Shown piece by piece: positions 1 through 18,730 of a DNA stretch of 64,000 nucleotides. The first letter of the stretch is position 1; every line of letters starts with the position of its first letter. The position numbers were made by a program, and so were the translations under genes. A model generated the notes under the pieces. It was given only the letters and a program-made list of their open reading frames with translations. It did no database searches and had not been told where the DNA came from. The stretch is from contig NZ_CP049199.1 of NCBI RefSeq assembly GCF_011045195.1, forward strand, positions 1,674,001 through 1,738,000, read 5' to 3'. Origin of the DNA: Caulobacter soli (GTDB lineage Bacteria > Pseudomonadota > Alphaproteobacteria > Caulobacterales > Caulobacteraceae).

Positions 1-198
1 TGCCCGCAGGACGCGGTCGTGGCAGCAGACGACGCCGAAGCTTGCGGCGATCCCTGGCGCAAGGCTCGCTCGATCGGCGACGACAAGCTGCGCTGCCGCA
101 AGAACGACGATGACGTCTCGGCCGTGATCTATCGGACGGGCGGGGCGATCTCGGTCGTGCCGATGGGCGGCGAGACAGCGACGGTGTCGATCCGCTGA
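1..198 (+). CDS. C-terminal end of an unidentified protein (cut by window start)
   Basis: An open frame runs from the first base to a TGA at 196-198 and gives about 65 residues. It contains two to three cysteines, a basic/acidic stretch and a beta-rich end (SAVIYRTGGAISVVPMGG). I do not recognise the family from this fragment. It is kept as real because the frame is open from the window edge, has normal high-GC codon use, and the next gene on the opposite strand converges on it only 7 bases after the stop. Confidence 0.55.
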   Translation, partial: CPQDAVVAADDAEACGDPWRKARSIGDDKLRCRKNDDDVSAVIYRTGGAISVVPMGGETATVSIR

Positions 199-205
199 GT
201 CGCGT

Positions 206-898
206 TTAGACCCGCACCGTTCGGATCGCCGAGATCATCGCCAGCAGTGATCCGATCAGCAGGACCAGCAGCCAGACCGCGCCGACGATGGCGATGATCA
301 GCGCGCCTATGGCGTCGGTGATGCTGGCCAGGAAGCCGGGCGGAAAGTCGATCAGGAACGACTGGAGCAGGGTCAGTCCGATCGACACGGCGCTCAGAAT
401 GACGATGCCCTTGTTCTGCAGGAACCGCTGGTGGGCGAGGATCAGCAGGATGCAGAAGACGATCTTGAGGACCAGGATCAGCCCCAGGGTCGCCGTCGCC
501 GCGCCGGTCGGAAAATCGGCGAAGGCGGCGAAATAGGCGATCGTTCCGAACGGCACCGCCACCAGCAGGGTGATCATCAGGATCAGCAGCCCCAGGGCCG
601 CCAACGCCATGACGATCGCGCCCAGCAGACCAAAGAAGGCGATCACCAGGGTGACGATGCCTTGTATCCGTCCGATCACGCTGCGCGACAGCAGGATACC
701 CAGGCCCATCAGCAGGACGGTGTAGAGGAGCAGGCCATCCAGCACCGGCAGGTAGCGAATGCCCAACCCTGGCGTGGAAGCTTCGAAGCCGGCCTGATGG
801 ACGGCGGCGAGCATGAAGGCCGAGGCGCATTCTATGAGAAGGGCCACGAGCAGGACAAAGCCGGCCAGCCAGAAAAACGGCGCACGCAAACGGTCCAT
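206..898 (-). CDS. Multi-span inner-membrane protein, function unknown
   Basis: This protein of about 230 residues is almost entirely hydrophobic, with roughly six predicted membrane segments separated by short polar turns. Several segments are rich in Leu/Ile/Val/Gly. I see no catalytic motif or recognisable transporter signature. The longest frame begins at a TTG (952), but the ATG at 898 gives the natural N-terminus MDRLRAPFFWLAGFV, which starts directly with the first membrane helix. The gene stands alone, facing the partial gene at the window start and diverging from the mla operon. Function is not inferred. Confidence 0.7.
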   Translation of the reverse strand: MDRLRAPFFWLAGFVLLVALLIECASAFMLAAVHQAGFEASTPGLGIRYLPVLDGLLLYTVLLMGLGILLSRSVIGRIQGIVTLVIAFFGLLGAIVMALAALGLLILMITLLVAVPFGTIAYFAAFADFPTGAATATLGLILVLKIVFCILLILAHQRFLQNKGIVILSAVSIGLTLLQSFLIDFPPGFLASITDAIGALIIAIVGAVWLLVLLIGSLLAMISAIRTVRV

Positions 899-952
899 GG
901 GGAGGTCCCGCGTTGAGGCATGAACCTTGCCTAATCTCCACCATCGCGACAA

Positions 953-1183
953 GATAAACCTTGTATTGATTTAAGGTTGAGCTTTAGCGATTACTGGCCC
1001 GCGGCGGCGCGTGGATCGGCGTGCATCGGGTGTTGCCCCAAAGCGTCATGATTTGAACGGTCACGCGGTTTCCGTACGCGGATCACGTTCGACAGACTCA
1101 CGAACCCTTGCTTAGCTTGGCTAACCGCCTACATGCCACCTGCCGGTCTCCGGCGGGTGACAGGAATGATTGGCGCGTTGGGC
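953..1183. promoter_or_regulatory. Divergent intergenic region before the mla operon
   Basis: These 231 bases separate the membrane-protein gene from mlaA and must hold both promoters. An AT-rich stretch with an interrupted inverted repeat (AACCTT at 957-962 and AAGGTT near 972-977) lies close to the membrane-protein start. I could not assign a -35/-10 pair with confidence, and no gene is apparent. Confidence 0.35.
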
Positions 1184-2092
1184 ATGAAGATTCTGAGGAA
1201 AAATCAGCACTTGAGCGCGAATCTGCGAACCATGACGGCGGCTCTGGCCCTGCTTGTCGCGGGTGGTGTTTCAGCGACGGCATCGTCCGCGCACGCCCAA
1301 ACCGTCACCGAAACGCCAATCCCGCTAGTCGCGGCGCCGGATGCGGCCGCCGACGTGGCGCAGACGGCGTACGACCCGCTTGAGGGTTTCAACCGTGGCA
1401 GTTTCGCCTTGAGCATGGGCGTCGATCGCGCCGTGCTGCGTCCTCTTTCGCACGGCTACGTGGCCGTGACGCCAACGCCGCTTCGGCATCGGGTCAGCGC
1501 CGTCGTCTATAATCTGGGCGAGCCCAGCACGGTGCTGAACGACGTCCTGCAGGGCAAGCCCAAGCGGGCTGGCAGGTCTTCGGCGCGGTTCGTGATCAAT
1601 TCGACCATTGGCGTGCTGGGCTTGTTCGATGTCGCCTCCGGCATGGGCATCCGAGCCCATGACGCCGATTTCGGTCAGACTTTCGGCCGCTACGGGGTCA
1701 AGGCCGGACCTTATCTCTATGTGCCGGTCATCGGACCTTCCAACTTCCGCGACGGGGTCGGGCGCGTGTTCGATTTCTTCACCGATCCGGTCGGTATCGC
1801 CGGTGGCGGCTGGCGGACCACGTTCGGCGCGACGCGCCTGGTCGTGCAGACGATCGACACGCGCACCAACGCCGACGGCGCGTTCCGGGCGTTGGACGAC
1901 TCGGTCGATCCCTATATTACCGCCCGCTCGGCCTACGGGCAGCATCGCGAGGCCTTCGTGCGCGAGGCGACGGGCGAGGTGCAGGCGCTTCCCGACTTCG
2001 ACGACGTCACGTCGTCGAGCGAGCCCGCCGCCGCCCCGCCGTCTGATACGCCGCCCGCTCCCTCGGAGCCGGCTCCTTCGACACCCCAATGA
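1184..2092 (+). CDS. mlaA: MlaA/VacJ family outer-membrane phospholipid-transport protein
   Basis: MlaA removes misplaced phospholipids from the outer leaflet of the outer membrane and passes them to periplasmic MlaC. The family signature is clear: DPLEGFNRGSFALSMGVD, then NLGEPSTVLNDVLQGK, RFVINSTIGVLGLFD and FGQTFGRYGVKAGPYLYVP. A signal peptide ends at SSAHA-QT. Unlike enterobacterial MlaA, no lipobox cysteine is present in or after the signal peptide, so it seems to be exported by signal peptidase I rather than lipidated. The C-terminus is Pro/Ala/Ser-rich. The start at 1184 gives the cleanest signal peptide; ATGs at 1133 and 1232 are alternatives. The stop overlaps the mlaC start (ATGA), so this is the first gene of the mla operon. 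Confidence 0.9.
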   Translation: MKILRKNQHLSANLRTMTAALALLVAGGVSATASSAHAQTVTETPIPLVAAPDAAADVAQTAYDPLEGFNRGSFALSMGVDRAVLRPLSHGYVAVTPTPLRHRVSAVVYNLGEPSTVLNDVLQGKPKRAGRSSARFVINSTIGVLGLFDVASGMGIRAHDADFGQTFGRYGVKAGPYLYVPVIGPSNFRDGVGRVFDFFTDPVGIAGGGWRTTFGATRLVVQTIDTRTNADGAFRALDDSVDPYITARSAYGQHREAFVREATGEVQALPDFDDVTSSSEPAAAPPSDTPPAPSEPAPSTPQ

Positions 2093-2757
2093 TTTCGCCG
2101 GATATGCCCATGACTGACGCTCGCCCCACCCGCCGTTTCGCGCAACTGGCCCTGGTCGCCATGGTTGGCCTGGGCGCTCTGACCCAGGCGCGTCCCGCCC
2201 TGGCGCAGTCGGCGCGCGATCCGCAGGCCGAGCAGTTCGTGCAGACCCGCGCCCAGCGGGTGATCACGGTGCTGGCCGACAAGAGCGAGAGCGTCGCCCA
2301 AAAGAAGGCCACCTTCCACCAGGCCATCGACGAACTGGCCGACGTGCCGAAGATCACCAATTTCGTGCTGGGCAAGTATGCCCGCACGGTCACGCCGGAT
2401 CAGCGCCAGCGCTTCGCCACGGCGTTCCGCGCCTATGCCGAAAGCGTGTACCAGAATCGTATCAGCGACTATCACGGCGAGGTCTTGAAGGTGACGGGGT
2501 CGATCGTCCGCAAGCCGGGCGACGTGATCGTCAACACCACGATCTCGGGCGGCCAGGTGGGCCAACCGTTGCCGGTGGCTTGGCGCGTGATGGGCGGCGG
2601 GACCTCGTGGAAGGTCGTCGACGTCCAGTTCAAGGGCGTGTGGCTGGCGATCACCCAGCAGCAGGACTTCGTGTCGACCATCGACAACGCCGGCGGCAAT
2701 ATCGACGTGCTGATCGGCCAACTCCAGCGTGACGCCCAGCGTCCCGCGTCGCGATAA
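2089..2757 (+). CDS. mlaC: MlaC family periplasmic phospholipid shuttle
   Basis: MlaC (Ttg2D family) ferries phospholipid between the outer-membrane MlaA complex and the inner-membrane MlaFED complex. The protein has a signal peptide (about residues 10-40, ending ARPALA-QS) and the typical fold sequence: a helical start with FVQTRAQRVITVLAD, then NFVLGKYARTVTPDQRQRF, YQNRISDYHGEVLKVTG, and a C-terminal ligand-pocket region (WRVMGGGTSWKVVDVQFKGV). The length of 222 residues fits the family. Its ATG overlaps the mlaA stop by four bases, and in-frame ATGs at 2104 and 2110 are possible alternative starts. Its 3' end is followed after about 55 bases by mlaD. Confidence 0.9.
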   Translation: MISPDMPMTDARPTRRFAQLALVAMVGLGALTQARPALAQSARDPQAEQFVQTRAQRVITVLADKSESVAQKKATFHQAIDELADVPKITNFVLGKYARTVTPDQRQRFATAFRAYAESVYQNRISDYHGEVLKVTGSIVRKPGDVIVNTTISGGQVGQPLPVAWRVMGGGTSWKVVDVQFKGVWLAITQQQDFVSTIDNAGGNIDVLIGQLQRDAQRPASR

Positions 2758-2812
2758 CACTAGGGGCGAGGCGGTCGTTCGGGCGACCCGCCTCGCAGGG
2801 CTTCGAAAGGAT

Positions 2813-3331
2813 ATGGGCTTGCGCGAACAATGGGCCGAAACCTTGATGGGTTTCCTCGTCCTCGTCCTCGCGGCGGGGTTTTTGGTCTACTCGCTGAGCG
2901 TCGGCGGCGTCGGCAGCAAGCCAGGCGGCTATGATGTCACGGCCAAGTTCGGCCAGGTGGGTTCGCTGGCGCCGGGCGCCGCGGTCAGCGTCGCGGGCGT
3001 CAAGGTCGGCACGGTCTCGCAGATCACCTTGGACCCGAAGACTTTTCTGGCCGTGACCAAGCTGAGCCTGGATCCGGACGTCAAGCTGCCGTCGGACTCC
3101 ACGGCGAAGATCACCAGCGACAGCCTGTTGGGCGGCGTCCACGTGGCGATCGCGCCGGGCGGCGCGGCCGACGACATCAAGGCGGGCGGCGAAATCGACA
3201 ACACCCAGGGCGCGGTCGACCTGTTTGGTCTCATCGGTTCGGTGATGCGGCCGCAGGGTGGCGACACCGCGCCGGCGGCTGGCGCGGCGCCCGCGGCGAA
3301 CCCCGCCGCCACGGCTCCGGACAGCTACTGA
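2813..3331 (+). CDS. mlaD: MlaD family MCE-domain protein
   Basis: MlaD is the periplasmic lipid-binding MCE subunit of the inner-membrane MlaFED transporter. One N-terminal transmembrane helix (about residues 8-28, ETLMGFLVLVLAAGFLVYSL) is followed by one MCE domain with the hallmark GQVGSLAPGAAVSVAGVKVG and a second half containing SDSLLGGVHVAIAPGG. The tail is Ala/Pro-rich. At 172 residues it is a normal short MlaD. The ATG at 2813 follows a GAAAGGA ribosome site; the longer frame starting at 2729 overlaps mlaC and adds a non-conserved leader. The TGA is separated from the mlaE ATG by a single base. Confidence 0.92.
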   Translation: MGLREQWAETLMGFLVLVLAAGFLVYSLSVGGVGSKPGGYDVTAKFGQVGSLAPGAAVSVAGVKVGTVSQITLDPKTFLAVTKLSLDPDVKLPSDSTAKITSDSLLGGVHVAIAPGGAADDIKAGGEIDNTQGAVDLFGLIGSVMRPQGGDTAPAAGAAPAANPAATAPDSY

Positions 3332-3332
3332 G

Positions 3333-4139
3333 ATGGCCGCGGCCGACGCGGCCATTCCCGCGGTCTTCAAACCGTTCCGCACCATCGGGCGCTCGACGCT
3401 CGGCGCTCTGCGCATGGTGGGCGGAGTAGGGGTCTTCGCCCTGCGCGGCGTGATCTCGGTGTTCAGTCCGCCGTGGTTCCCGAACCAGTTGCTGCGCCAA
3501 CTGGTCTCCATCGGCTTCTTCTCGCTGCCGGTGGTGGGCCTGACGGCGATCTTCACCGGCGCGGCCCTGGGTTTGAACATCTATACCGGCGGCGGGCGCT
3601 TCAACGCCGAGCAGGTGATGCCGCAAATCGTCGCCCTGGGCATCACGCGTGAGCTGGGGCCCGTGCTGGCGGCCCTGATGCTGGCCGGCCGGGTGTCGGC
3701 CGCCATCGCCGCCGAGATCGGGGCCATGCGCGCCACCGAACAGATCGACGCCATGCGCACGCTGTCGACCGATCCGTTCCGCTATCTGGTCGCGCCGCGT
3801 CTGTTGGCCGCGACCCTGGTTCTGCCTCTGCTGACCCTGATCGCCGACATCATCGGCGTGGCCGGCGGTTGGCTGGTGGCGGTGCGGATCCTCGACTTCA
3901 ACTCGGCGGTCTATATCCGTAACACCGCCAACTTCATCCAAGGCTGGGACGTCGGATCGGGCCTGATCAAGGCCGCCGTGTTCGGCTTCATCGTCGCCTT
4001 GATGGGCTGCTATCACGGCTACAACGCCAAGGGCGGCGCGCGGGGCGTGGGCCGGGCGACCACCCACGCGGTGGTGTCCTCGGCGATCCTGATCTTCGCC
4101 TCCGACTACTTCCTCACAACGCTGTTCACCAACGCATGA
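3333..4139 (+). CDS. mlaE: MlaE family ABC transporter permease
   Basis: MlaE is the membrane permease of the MlaFED phospholipid transporter. This 268-residue protein has five to six hydrophobic segments and the family core: IFTGAALGLNIYTGG, ALGITRELGPVLAALMLAGRVSAAIAAEIGAMRATEQIDAM (written here only as a region near residues 90-140), and a C-terminal GCYHGYNAKGGARGVGRATTHAVV block. The chosen start at 3333 lies directly after the mlaD stop. The 3' end overlaps the mlaF start (ATGA), consistent with translational coupling of permease and ATPase. No STAS-domain MlaB gene was seen next to it. Confidence 0.88.
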   Translation: MAAADAAIPAVFKPFRTIGRSTLGALRMVGGVGVFALRGVISVFSPPWFPNQLLRQLVSIGFFSLPVVGLTAIFTGAALGLNIYTGGGRFNAEQVMPQIVALGITRELGPVLAALMLAGRVSAAIAAEIGAMRATEQIDAMRTLSTDPFRYLVAPRLLAATLVLPLLTLIADIIGVAGGWLVAVRILDFNSAVYIRNTANFIQGWDVGSGLIKAAVFGFIVALMGCYHGYNAKGGARGVGRATTHAVVSSAILIFASDYFLTTLFTNA

Positions 4140-4900
4140 CCGAAATCCCCAAACTCGAGTGGAAGGGCGTTCGCAAGCGCTTCGACAGTCCGGTCCTGGA
4201 CGGGCTGGATCTCAGCGTCGCGGCCGGCCGGTCGCTGGTGATCATCGGCGGGTCCGGCCAGGGCAAGTCGGTGACGATCAAGGTCGCCATGGGCCTGGTG
4301 CGCCCCGACGCCGGCCAGGTGCTGGTCGACGGCGAGGACATGGTCGGCGTCGGCGGCGCGGCGCGTCGCAAGCTGTTCGAGCGCATCGGCGTGCTCTTCC
4401 AGGGCGCGGCGTTGTTCGACAGCCTCAGCGTCTGGGAGAACGTCGCCTTCCGCCTGATCAACGCCGACGGCGTGCCCCGCAAGGAGGCCAAGGCGCGGGC
4501 GATCGAGGCCCTGAGCCGGGTCCACCTGGGCGCGCATGTCGCCGACTCCTATCCGTCCGAGCTTTCGGGCGGCATGCAGAAGCGGGTGGGTCTGGCGCGG
4601 GCGGTGGTGGCCAATCCCGAGATCATCTTCTTCGACGAGCCGACCACGGGCCTCGATCCGATCACCTCGGCGGCGATCAACGAACTGATCGTCGACCAGG
4701 TGCGGGGACTGGGCTGCACGGCGGTGTCTATCACTCACGATCTGGCCTCGGCCCGGACGATCGGCGACGAGATCGCCATGCTGCACAACGGCAAGATCGT
4801 CTGGCGCGGCGCGCCGGCCGAGCTGGACCGCACCGACAATCCCTATGTGCGCCAGTTCGTCGACGGACGCGCCGATGGTCCGATGGCGAGCGCCGTCTAG
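4136..4900 (+). CDS. mlaF: MlaF family ABC transporter ATP-binding protein
   Basis: This is the cytoplasmic ATPase that drives MlaE. All ABC motifs are present in 254 residues: Walker A GGSGQGKS (38-45), Q-loop at about Q89 (VLFQGAALFD), signature LSGGMQKR (143-150), Walker B IIFFDEP (163-169) and the H-loop in SITHDLAS. The sequence GLDPITSAAINELI after Walker B is typical of the MlaF/Ttg2A group. It overlaps mlaE by four bases. The next gene starts four bases after its stop, so the small secreted protein downstream is probably co-transcribed with it. Confidence 0.93.
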   Translation: MTEIPKLEWKGVRKRFDSPVLDGLDLSVAAGRSLVIIGGSGQGKSVTIKVAMGLVRPDAGQVLVDGEDMVGVGGAARRKLFERIGVLFQGAALFDSLSVWENVAFRLINADGVPRKEAKARAIEALSRVHLGAHVADSYPSELSGGMQKRVGLARAVVANPEIIFFDEPTTGLDPITSAAINELIVDQVRGLGCTAVSITHDLASARTIGDEIAMLHNGKIVWRGAPAELDRTDNPYVRQFVDGRADGPMASAV

Positions 4901-4904
4901 GCTG

Positions 4905-5360
4905 ATGGCGGGCTTTCGGGAAGGTGTGGCGCTGCTGGCGGCGCTGACGTTCGCATGGGCCGGCGAAGCTCAAGCCCAGGACTATGTCCGCGCCGACTGC
5001 CGGGACCAGCTCAATCCGGCGGCCCTGCGGTTCGACACGCAATTGCATCAGCGCTGGTACAGGCGGTTCTGGACCGGTGACTGCGATCACCTGCCATTCT
5101 GCTTTCCCGGCTCGCCGAACTGGAACGACATCGTCGGCAAGTTGCTGGTGCGGGGCGGCCCCACGGAGCAGGCCGCCTTGCTGCCCAAGGCTTGCCGTCT
5201 GGGCCAGATGATCGGGCTGGAGTGGGCGCGCGACAAGAAGGTTCGCCATATCGACACCGGCGACCTGCACGTCTTCAAGAGCCAGCTCGAAGCCTCCGGC
5301 GACGCCCTGCGTGGGGTCGACCAGGTGGAGGCCTCGGCCCGGGCGAAGATGGCGCGCTGA
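4905..5360 (+). CDS. Small secreted protein of the mla operon, function unknown
   Basis: A 151-residue protein with a signal peptide (cleavage near AQAQ-DY). The mature part has four cysteines (in RADCRD, GDCDHLPFC and KACRLG), enough for two disulfides, and aromatic-rich stretches (LHQRWYRRFW). I do not recognise a family. The ATG at 4905 starts four bases after the mlaF stop, so it should be translated from the mla message. The longer frame from 4845 overlaps mlaF and lacks a signal peptide. The position suggests an accessory periplasmic factor of the Mla pathway, which is inference only. Confidence 0.75.
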   Translation: MAGFREGVALLAALTFAWAGEAQAQDYVRADCRDQLNPAALRFDTQLHQRWYRRFWTGDCDHLPFCFPGSPNWNDIVGKLLVRGGPTEQAALLPKACRLGQMIGLEWARDKKVRHIDTGDLHVFKSQLEASGDALRGVDQVEASARAKMAR

Positions 5361-5554
5361 GCGCCCTGATCGTCGCCGTCGAAAAGCTTCACCGTGAAAG
5401 CGGAACCAAAGATTTGCCCCCGCGTTGGACCCGTTCGGGGGGTCATGGGGACCGGTCTAGGTTGTAGATGGCGTAAACCGCCTTCAGAGCCTGGATCGCC
5501 TGCCCAATCAGCGCCACCCACGCAGATCGAACGATTTCGACGTGGAGTATTCCT

Positions 5555-11394
<5,840 letters not shown>

Positions 11395-11398
<4 letters not shown>

Positions 11399-13434
11399 CG
11401 GTACCCGCGGTAAAGCATCAGGCGGTTCCGCCGCCCGAGGATCGGCTGCGAACGCGGATCCTCATCGTCGACGACGATGAGCGCAACGCCTTCGCCGCGA
11501 TCCAGGCGCTGGAAACCCTGGGTCAGGAACTGGTGGTTGCTCGATCTGGCGAGGAGGCCTTGCGCCGGCTGCTAACCGACGACTTCGCGGTGATCCTGCT
11601 GGACCTGCACATGCCCGGCATGGACGGCTACGAGACGGCCGAACTGATCCGCCAGCGGCGGCGTAATCGCGACGTGCCCATCGTCTTCCTGACGGCGGTG
11701 TTCCGCGACGAGGCCCACATCTTCAAGGCCTATTCGGCCGGGGCCGTCGACGTGGTGTTCAAGCCGGTCGACCCGTTCATCCTGCGCTCCAAGGTGCAGG
11801 TGCTGGTCGACCTGCACATCAAGACCCTGGAACTGGAACAGCAGTCGGAAAGCCGCCGCCTGCTGATCGAGGAGAACGCCCGCATTCACGCCGAGAAGCT
11901 GGCGGCCGAGCGGGCCCTGCGTCGTACCCAGGAGCGCCAGGAGGCGATCCTCCGGGCCCTGCCGGTGGTCTTTCACTCGCGTACCGCCGACGCGCCGTAT
12001 GAGCCGCTGTTCGTGGGCGGCAACGTTATCGAACTGACCGGCTTTTCGGCCGACGATTTCCTGGCCTCGGCCGAGTTCGGCATCAGCCGGGTCCACCCTG
12101 ACGACGTCGACATCGTCGTGCGCGCCCAGGCCGAGGCCCGCAAGTCCGGCGCCTACAGCTGCGAGTACCGTTGGCAGTGCGCCGATGGCTCCTATCGTTC
12201 GTTGATCGACCAGGGCGTCCTGGCGTCCGATGAGGAAAGGGGGCGGCAGGTGGTGTTCGGCACGCTGCTGGACAACACCGAGCGGCGCGGCCTGGAGGAG
12301 CAACTGAGCCACGCCCGCAAGATGGAGGCGGTGGGCCAGCTGACTGGCGGGGTCGCCCACGACTTCAATAACCTGCTGACGGTCGTGCTGGGCAATATCG
12401 AGCTGATCAAGCGGCGAACCGGCGAGCGGCACGAGCTGTCTCGGCAGATCGACGCTGTGCGCCTGGCGGCCGAGAAGGGCGGGGCGCTGACCCGCCAGCT
12501 TCTGGCCTTCTCGCGCCGCCAACGCCTGAACCCCTTGACCGTCGACCTCAATGTCCTGATCGCCGACTTCGCGCCCCTGATGCGCCAGGCGGTCGGCGAG
12601 GCGGTGAGCATCGAGTTGGGCCTGACGACCGAGCTCCTGCCGGCTCACCTGGACCCCGCCCAGTTCGAGAGCGCCCTGTTGAACCTGGCGGTCAACGCTC
12701 GCGACGCCATGGAGAACGGCGGCGTCCTGTCGGTCGCCACGCGGCTCGTCGGCGGGAATGATCCCAAGATCCTGGTGACCGTCCGCGACACCGGCCAGGG
12801 CATGGACGCCGACGTGGCCTCGCGGATTTTCGAGCCGTTCTTCACGACCAAGGAGATCGGCAAGGGATCGGGACTGGGATTGTCGCAGGTCTACGGCTTC
12901 GTGCGCCAGTCGGGGGGCGAGATCTCGGTCAGCAGCACGCCGGGGCAGGGCGCGGTGTTCGAGATTTCCCTGCCGCTCAGCCAGGCGGCGCTCAGCCAGC
13001 GTGGCGCTGGCGGTGAGACCCCGGAAGCGGTGCGCGGGTCCGAGCGGATGCTGGTCGTCGAAGACGACCCGGCGGTGCTGGCCATGGCGGTCGAGACACT
13101 GGAAGGCCTGGGCTATCAGGTCACCACGGCCGATACGGCCGCGGCCGCCCTGAAACGCCTGAAGGGCCGCAAGGGCTTTGACCTGCTGTTCTCCGACGTG
13201 GTCATGCCCGGCGGCGTCAACGGCGTCGAGCTGGCCCATGCCGCGATCAAGGAACGGCCGGGACTGAAGGTTTTGCTGACCTCCGGTTATGTGGGCGACG
13301 AGGCGGCGTCCTGGGCCAACGAATTTCCGATGATCGACAAACCCTATCTGGGACCGGCCCTGGCGGCCAAGATCCGCGCGGTGCTGGACGCCGACGCCCC
13401 GGCGACCGAGCCGGCCAAGGTGCGGCGAGGCTAG
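11395..13434 (+). CDS. Hybrid histidine kinase: REC-PAS-HisKA-HATPase-REC
   Basis: A soluble 679-residue hybrid kinase. An N-terminal receiver (about 20-140) has the phospho-site Asp70 in LLDLHMPGMDGYE and KPVDP as its lysine motif. A helical linker leads to a PAS domain (about 185-300). The kinase core has His322 in GGVAHDFNNLL, the type found in HWE/NtrB-like kinases, then NLAVNARDAM, DTGQGMD and GSGLGLSQVYGF. A C-terminal receiver carries Asp601 in FSDVVMPGG. The ATG overlaps the TGA of the poly-HAMP kinase (ATGA), so the two are coupled and may exchange phosphate. The longer frame from 11251 lies inside the upstream gene and is not used. A strong hairpin follows the gene. Confidence 0.92.
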
Positions 13435-13489
13435 GGTTTCGGTGCGCGGCGACTTGTCGTCGCGCCACGCGGGACCATCTGACAAGCTC

Positions 13490-13520
13490 GGCCGCGCCCG
13501 CAGGCGCGGCCTTTGCTTTC
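13490..13520 (+). terminator. Rho-independent terminator after the two-kinase operon
   Basis: A perfect 9-base stem (13490-13498 pairing with 13503-13511, GGCCGCGCC/GGCGCGGCC) with a 4-base loop is followed by TTTGCTTT. It lies about 55 bases after the kinase stop and just before the glutathione-transferase ribosome site. Confidence 0.75.
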
Positions 13521-13530
13521 GGAGCCGATC

Positions 13531-14235
13531 ATGACCGACCTCTCAGCCTTCCCGATCACCCAGCGCTGGCCGGCCCAGCATCCCGACCGGCTGCAGCTCT
13601 ACAGCCTGCCCACGCCCAACGGGGTCAAGGTGTCGATCATGCTGGAGGAGATCGGCCTGCCGTACGAACCGCATCTGATCGATATCGGCAAGAACGAGAC
13701 CTGGGGTCCGGAATATCTGTCGCTGAACCCCAACGGCAAGATCCCCGCCATCATCGATCCCGACGGCCCGGACGGCAAACCGTTCGGTCTGTTCGAGTCC
13801 GGCGCGATCCTGGTCTATCTGGCGGAGAAGACCGGCAAGTTCCTGCCCAAGGACCCCGCCAAGCGTTACGAGACCCTGGCCTGGGTGTTCTTCCAGATGG
13901 CCGCCATCGGCCCGATGTTCGGTCAGGTCGGCTTCTTCCACAAGTTCGCGGGGCGCGAGTACGAGGACAAGCGTCCGCGCGATCGCTATGTCGCCGAAGC
14001 CAAGCGCCTGCTGGGCGTGCTGGAGACCCGGCTGGCCGACCGCGACTGGATCATGGGCGACGAATATACGATCGCCGACATCGCCACCCTGGGCTGGGTG
14101 CGCAACATCAATGGCTTCTACGAGGCCGGCGAACTGGTCGACTACGGCAGCCTCAAGCACGTGCCGGCCTGGCTGGAGCGGGGTCTGGCTCGCCCGGCCG
14201 TCCAGCGCGGACTTGAGATCCCCAAGCGCCCCTAA
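13531..14235 (+). CDS. Glutathione S-transferase family protein (YfcG/Nu-class type)
   Basis: A 234-residue cytosolic protein with a thioredoxin-fold N-half and helical C-half. The N-terminal block reads LYSLPTPNGVKVSIMLEEIG, then YLSLNPNGKIPAIIDPDG and LFESGAILVYLAEKTG, the classic GSH-binding region. The TPNG motif in place of a catalytic Ser/Cys is typical of the bacterial YfcG/YghU (Nu) class, whose members often act as disulfide-bond reductases on glutathione. The C-half has a normal GST end with DYTIADIATLGWVRN-like residues. The ATG at 13531 follows a GGAG site; the TTG at 13513 is a poorer start. It sits between kinase genes with its own terminator on each side, so it is probably an independent unit. 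Confidence 0.88.
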   Translation: MTDLSAFPITQRWPAQHPDRLQLYSLPTPNGVKVSIMLEEIGLPYEPHLIDIGKNETWGPEYLSLNPNGKIPAIIDPDGPDGKPFGLFESGAILVYLAEKTGKFLPKDPAKRYETLAWVFFQMAAIGPMFGQVGFFHKFAGREYEDKRPRDRYVAEAKRLLGVLETRLADRDWIMGDEYTIADIATLGWVRNINGFYEAGELVDYGSLKHVPAWLERGLARPAVQRGLEIPKRP

Positions 14236-14247
14236 GGTCGCGCTTCG

Positions 14248-14292
14248 CCACCACGCCGGGTTTCGACACGTTCGCCAACCCGGCGTTGGTGG
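14248..14292 (+). terminator. Strong hairpin after the GST gene, possible terminator
   Basis: A nearly perfect 16-base stem (14248-14263 with 14277-14292, CCACCACGCCGGGTTT and its complement with one mismatch) encloses a 13-base loop 13 bases after the GST stop. There is no U-run after it, so termination efficiency is uncertain. Confidence 0.45.
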
Positions 14293-14379
14293 CCCAGGCC
14301 TCCCCCGCGCGCGAATGTCGCAGGCGGTTTAACGGGTTTTGCGGACCTTACGGGTCATGTAGGCCCGGCGGAGGGCCAG

Positions 14380-18729
<4,350 letters not shown>

Positions 18730-18730
18730 C

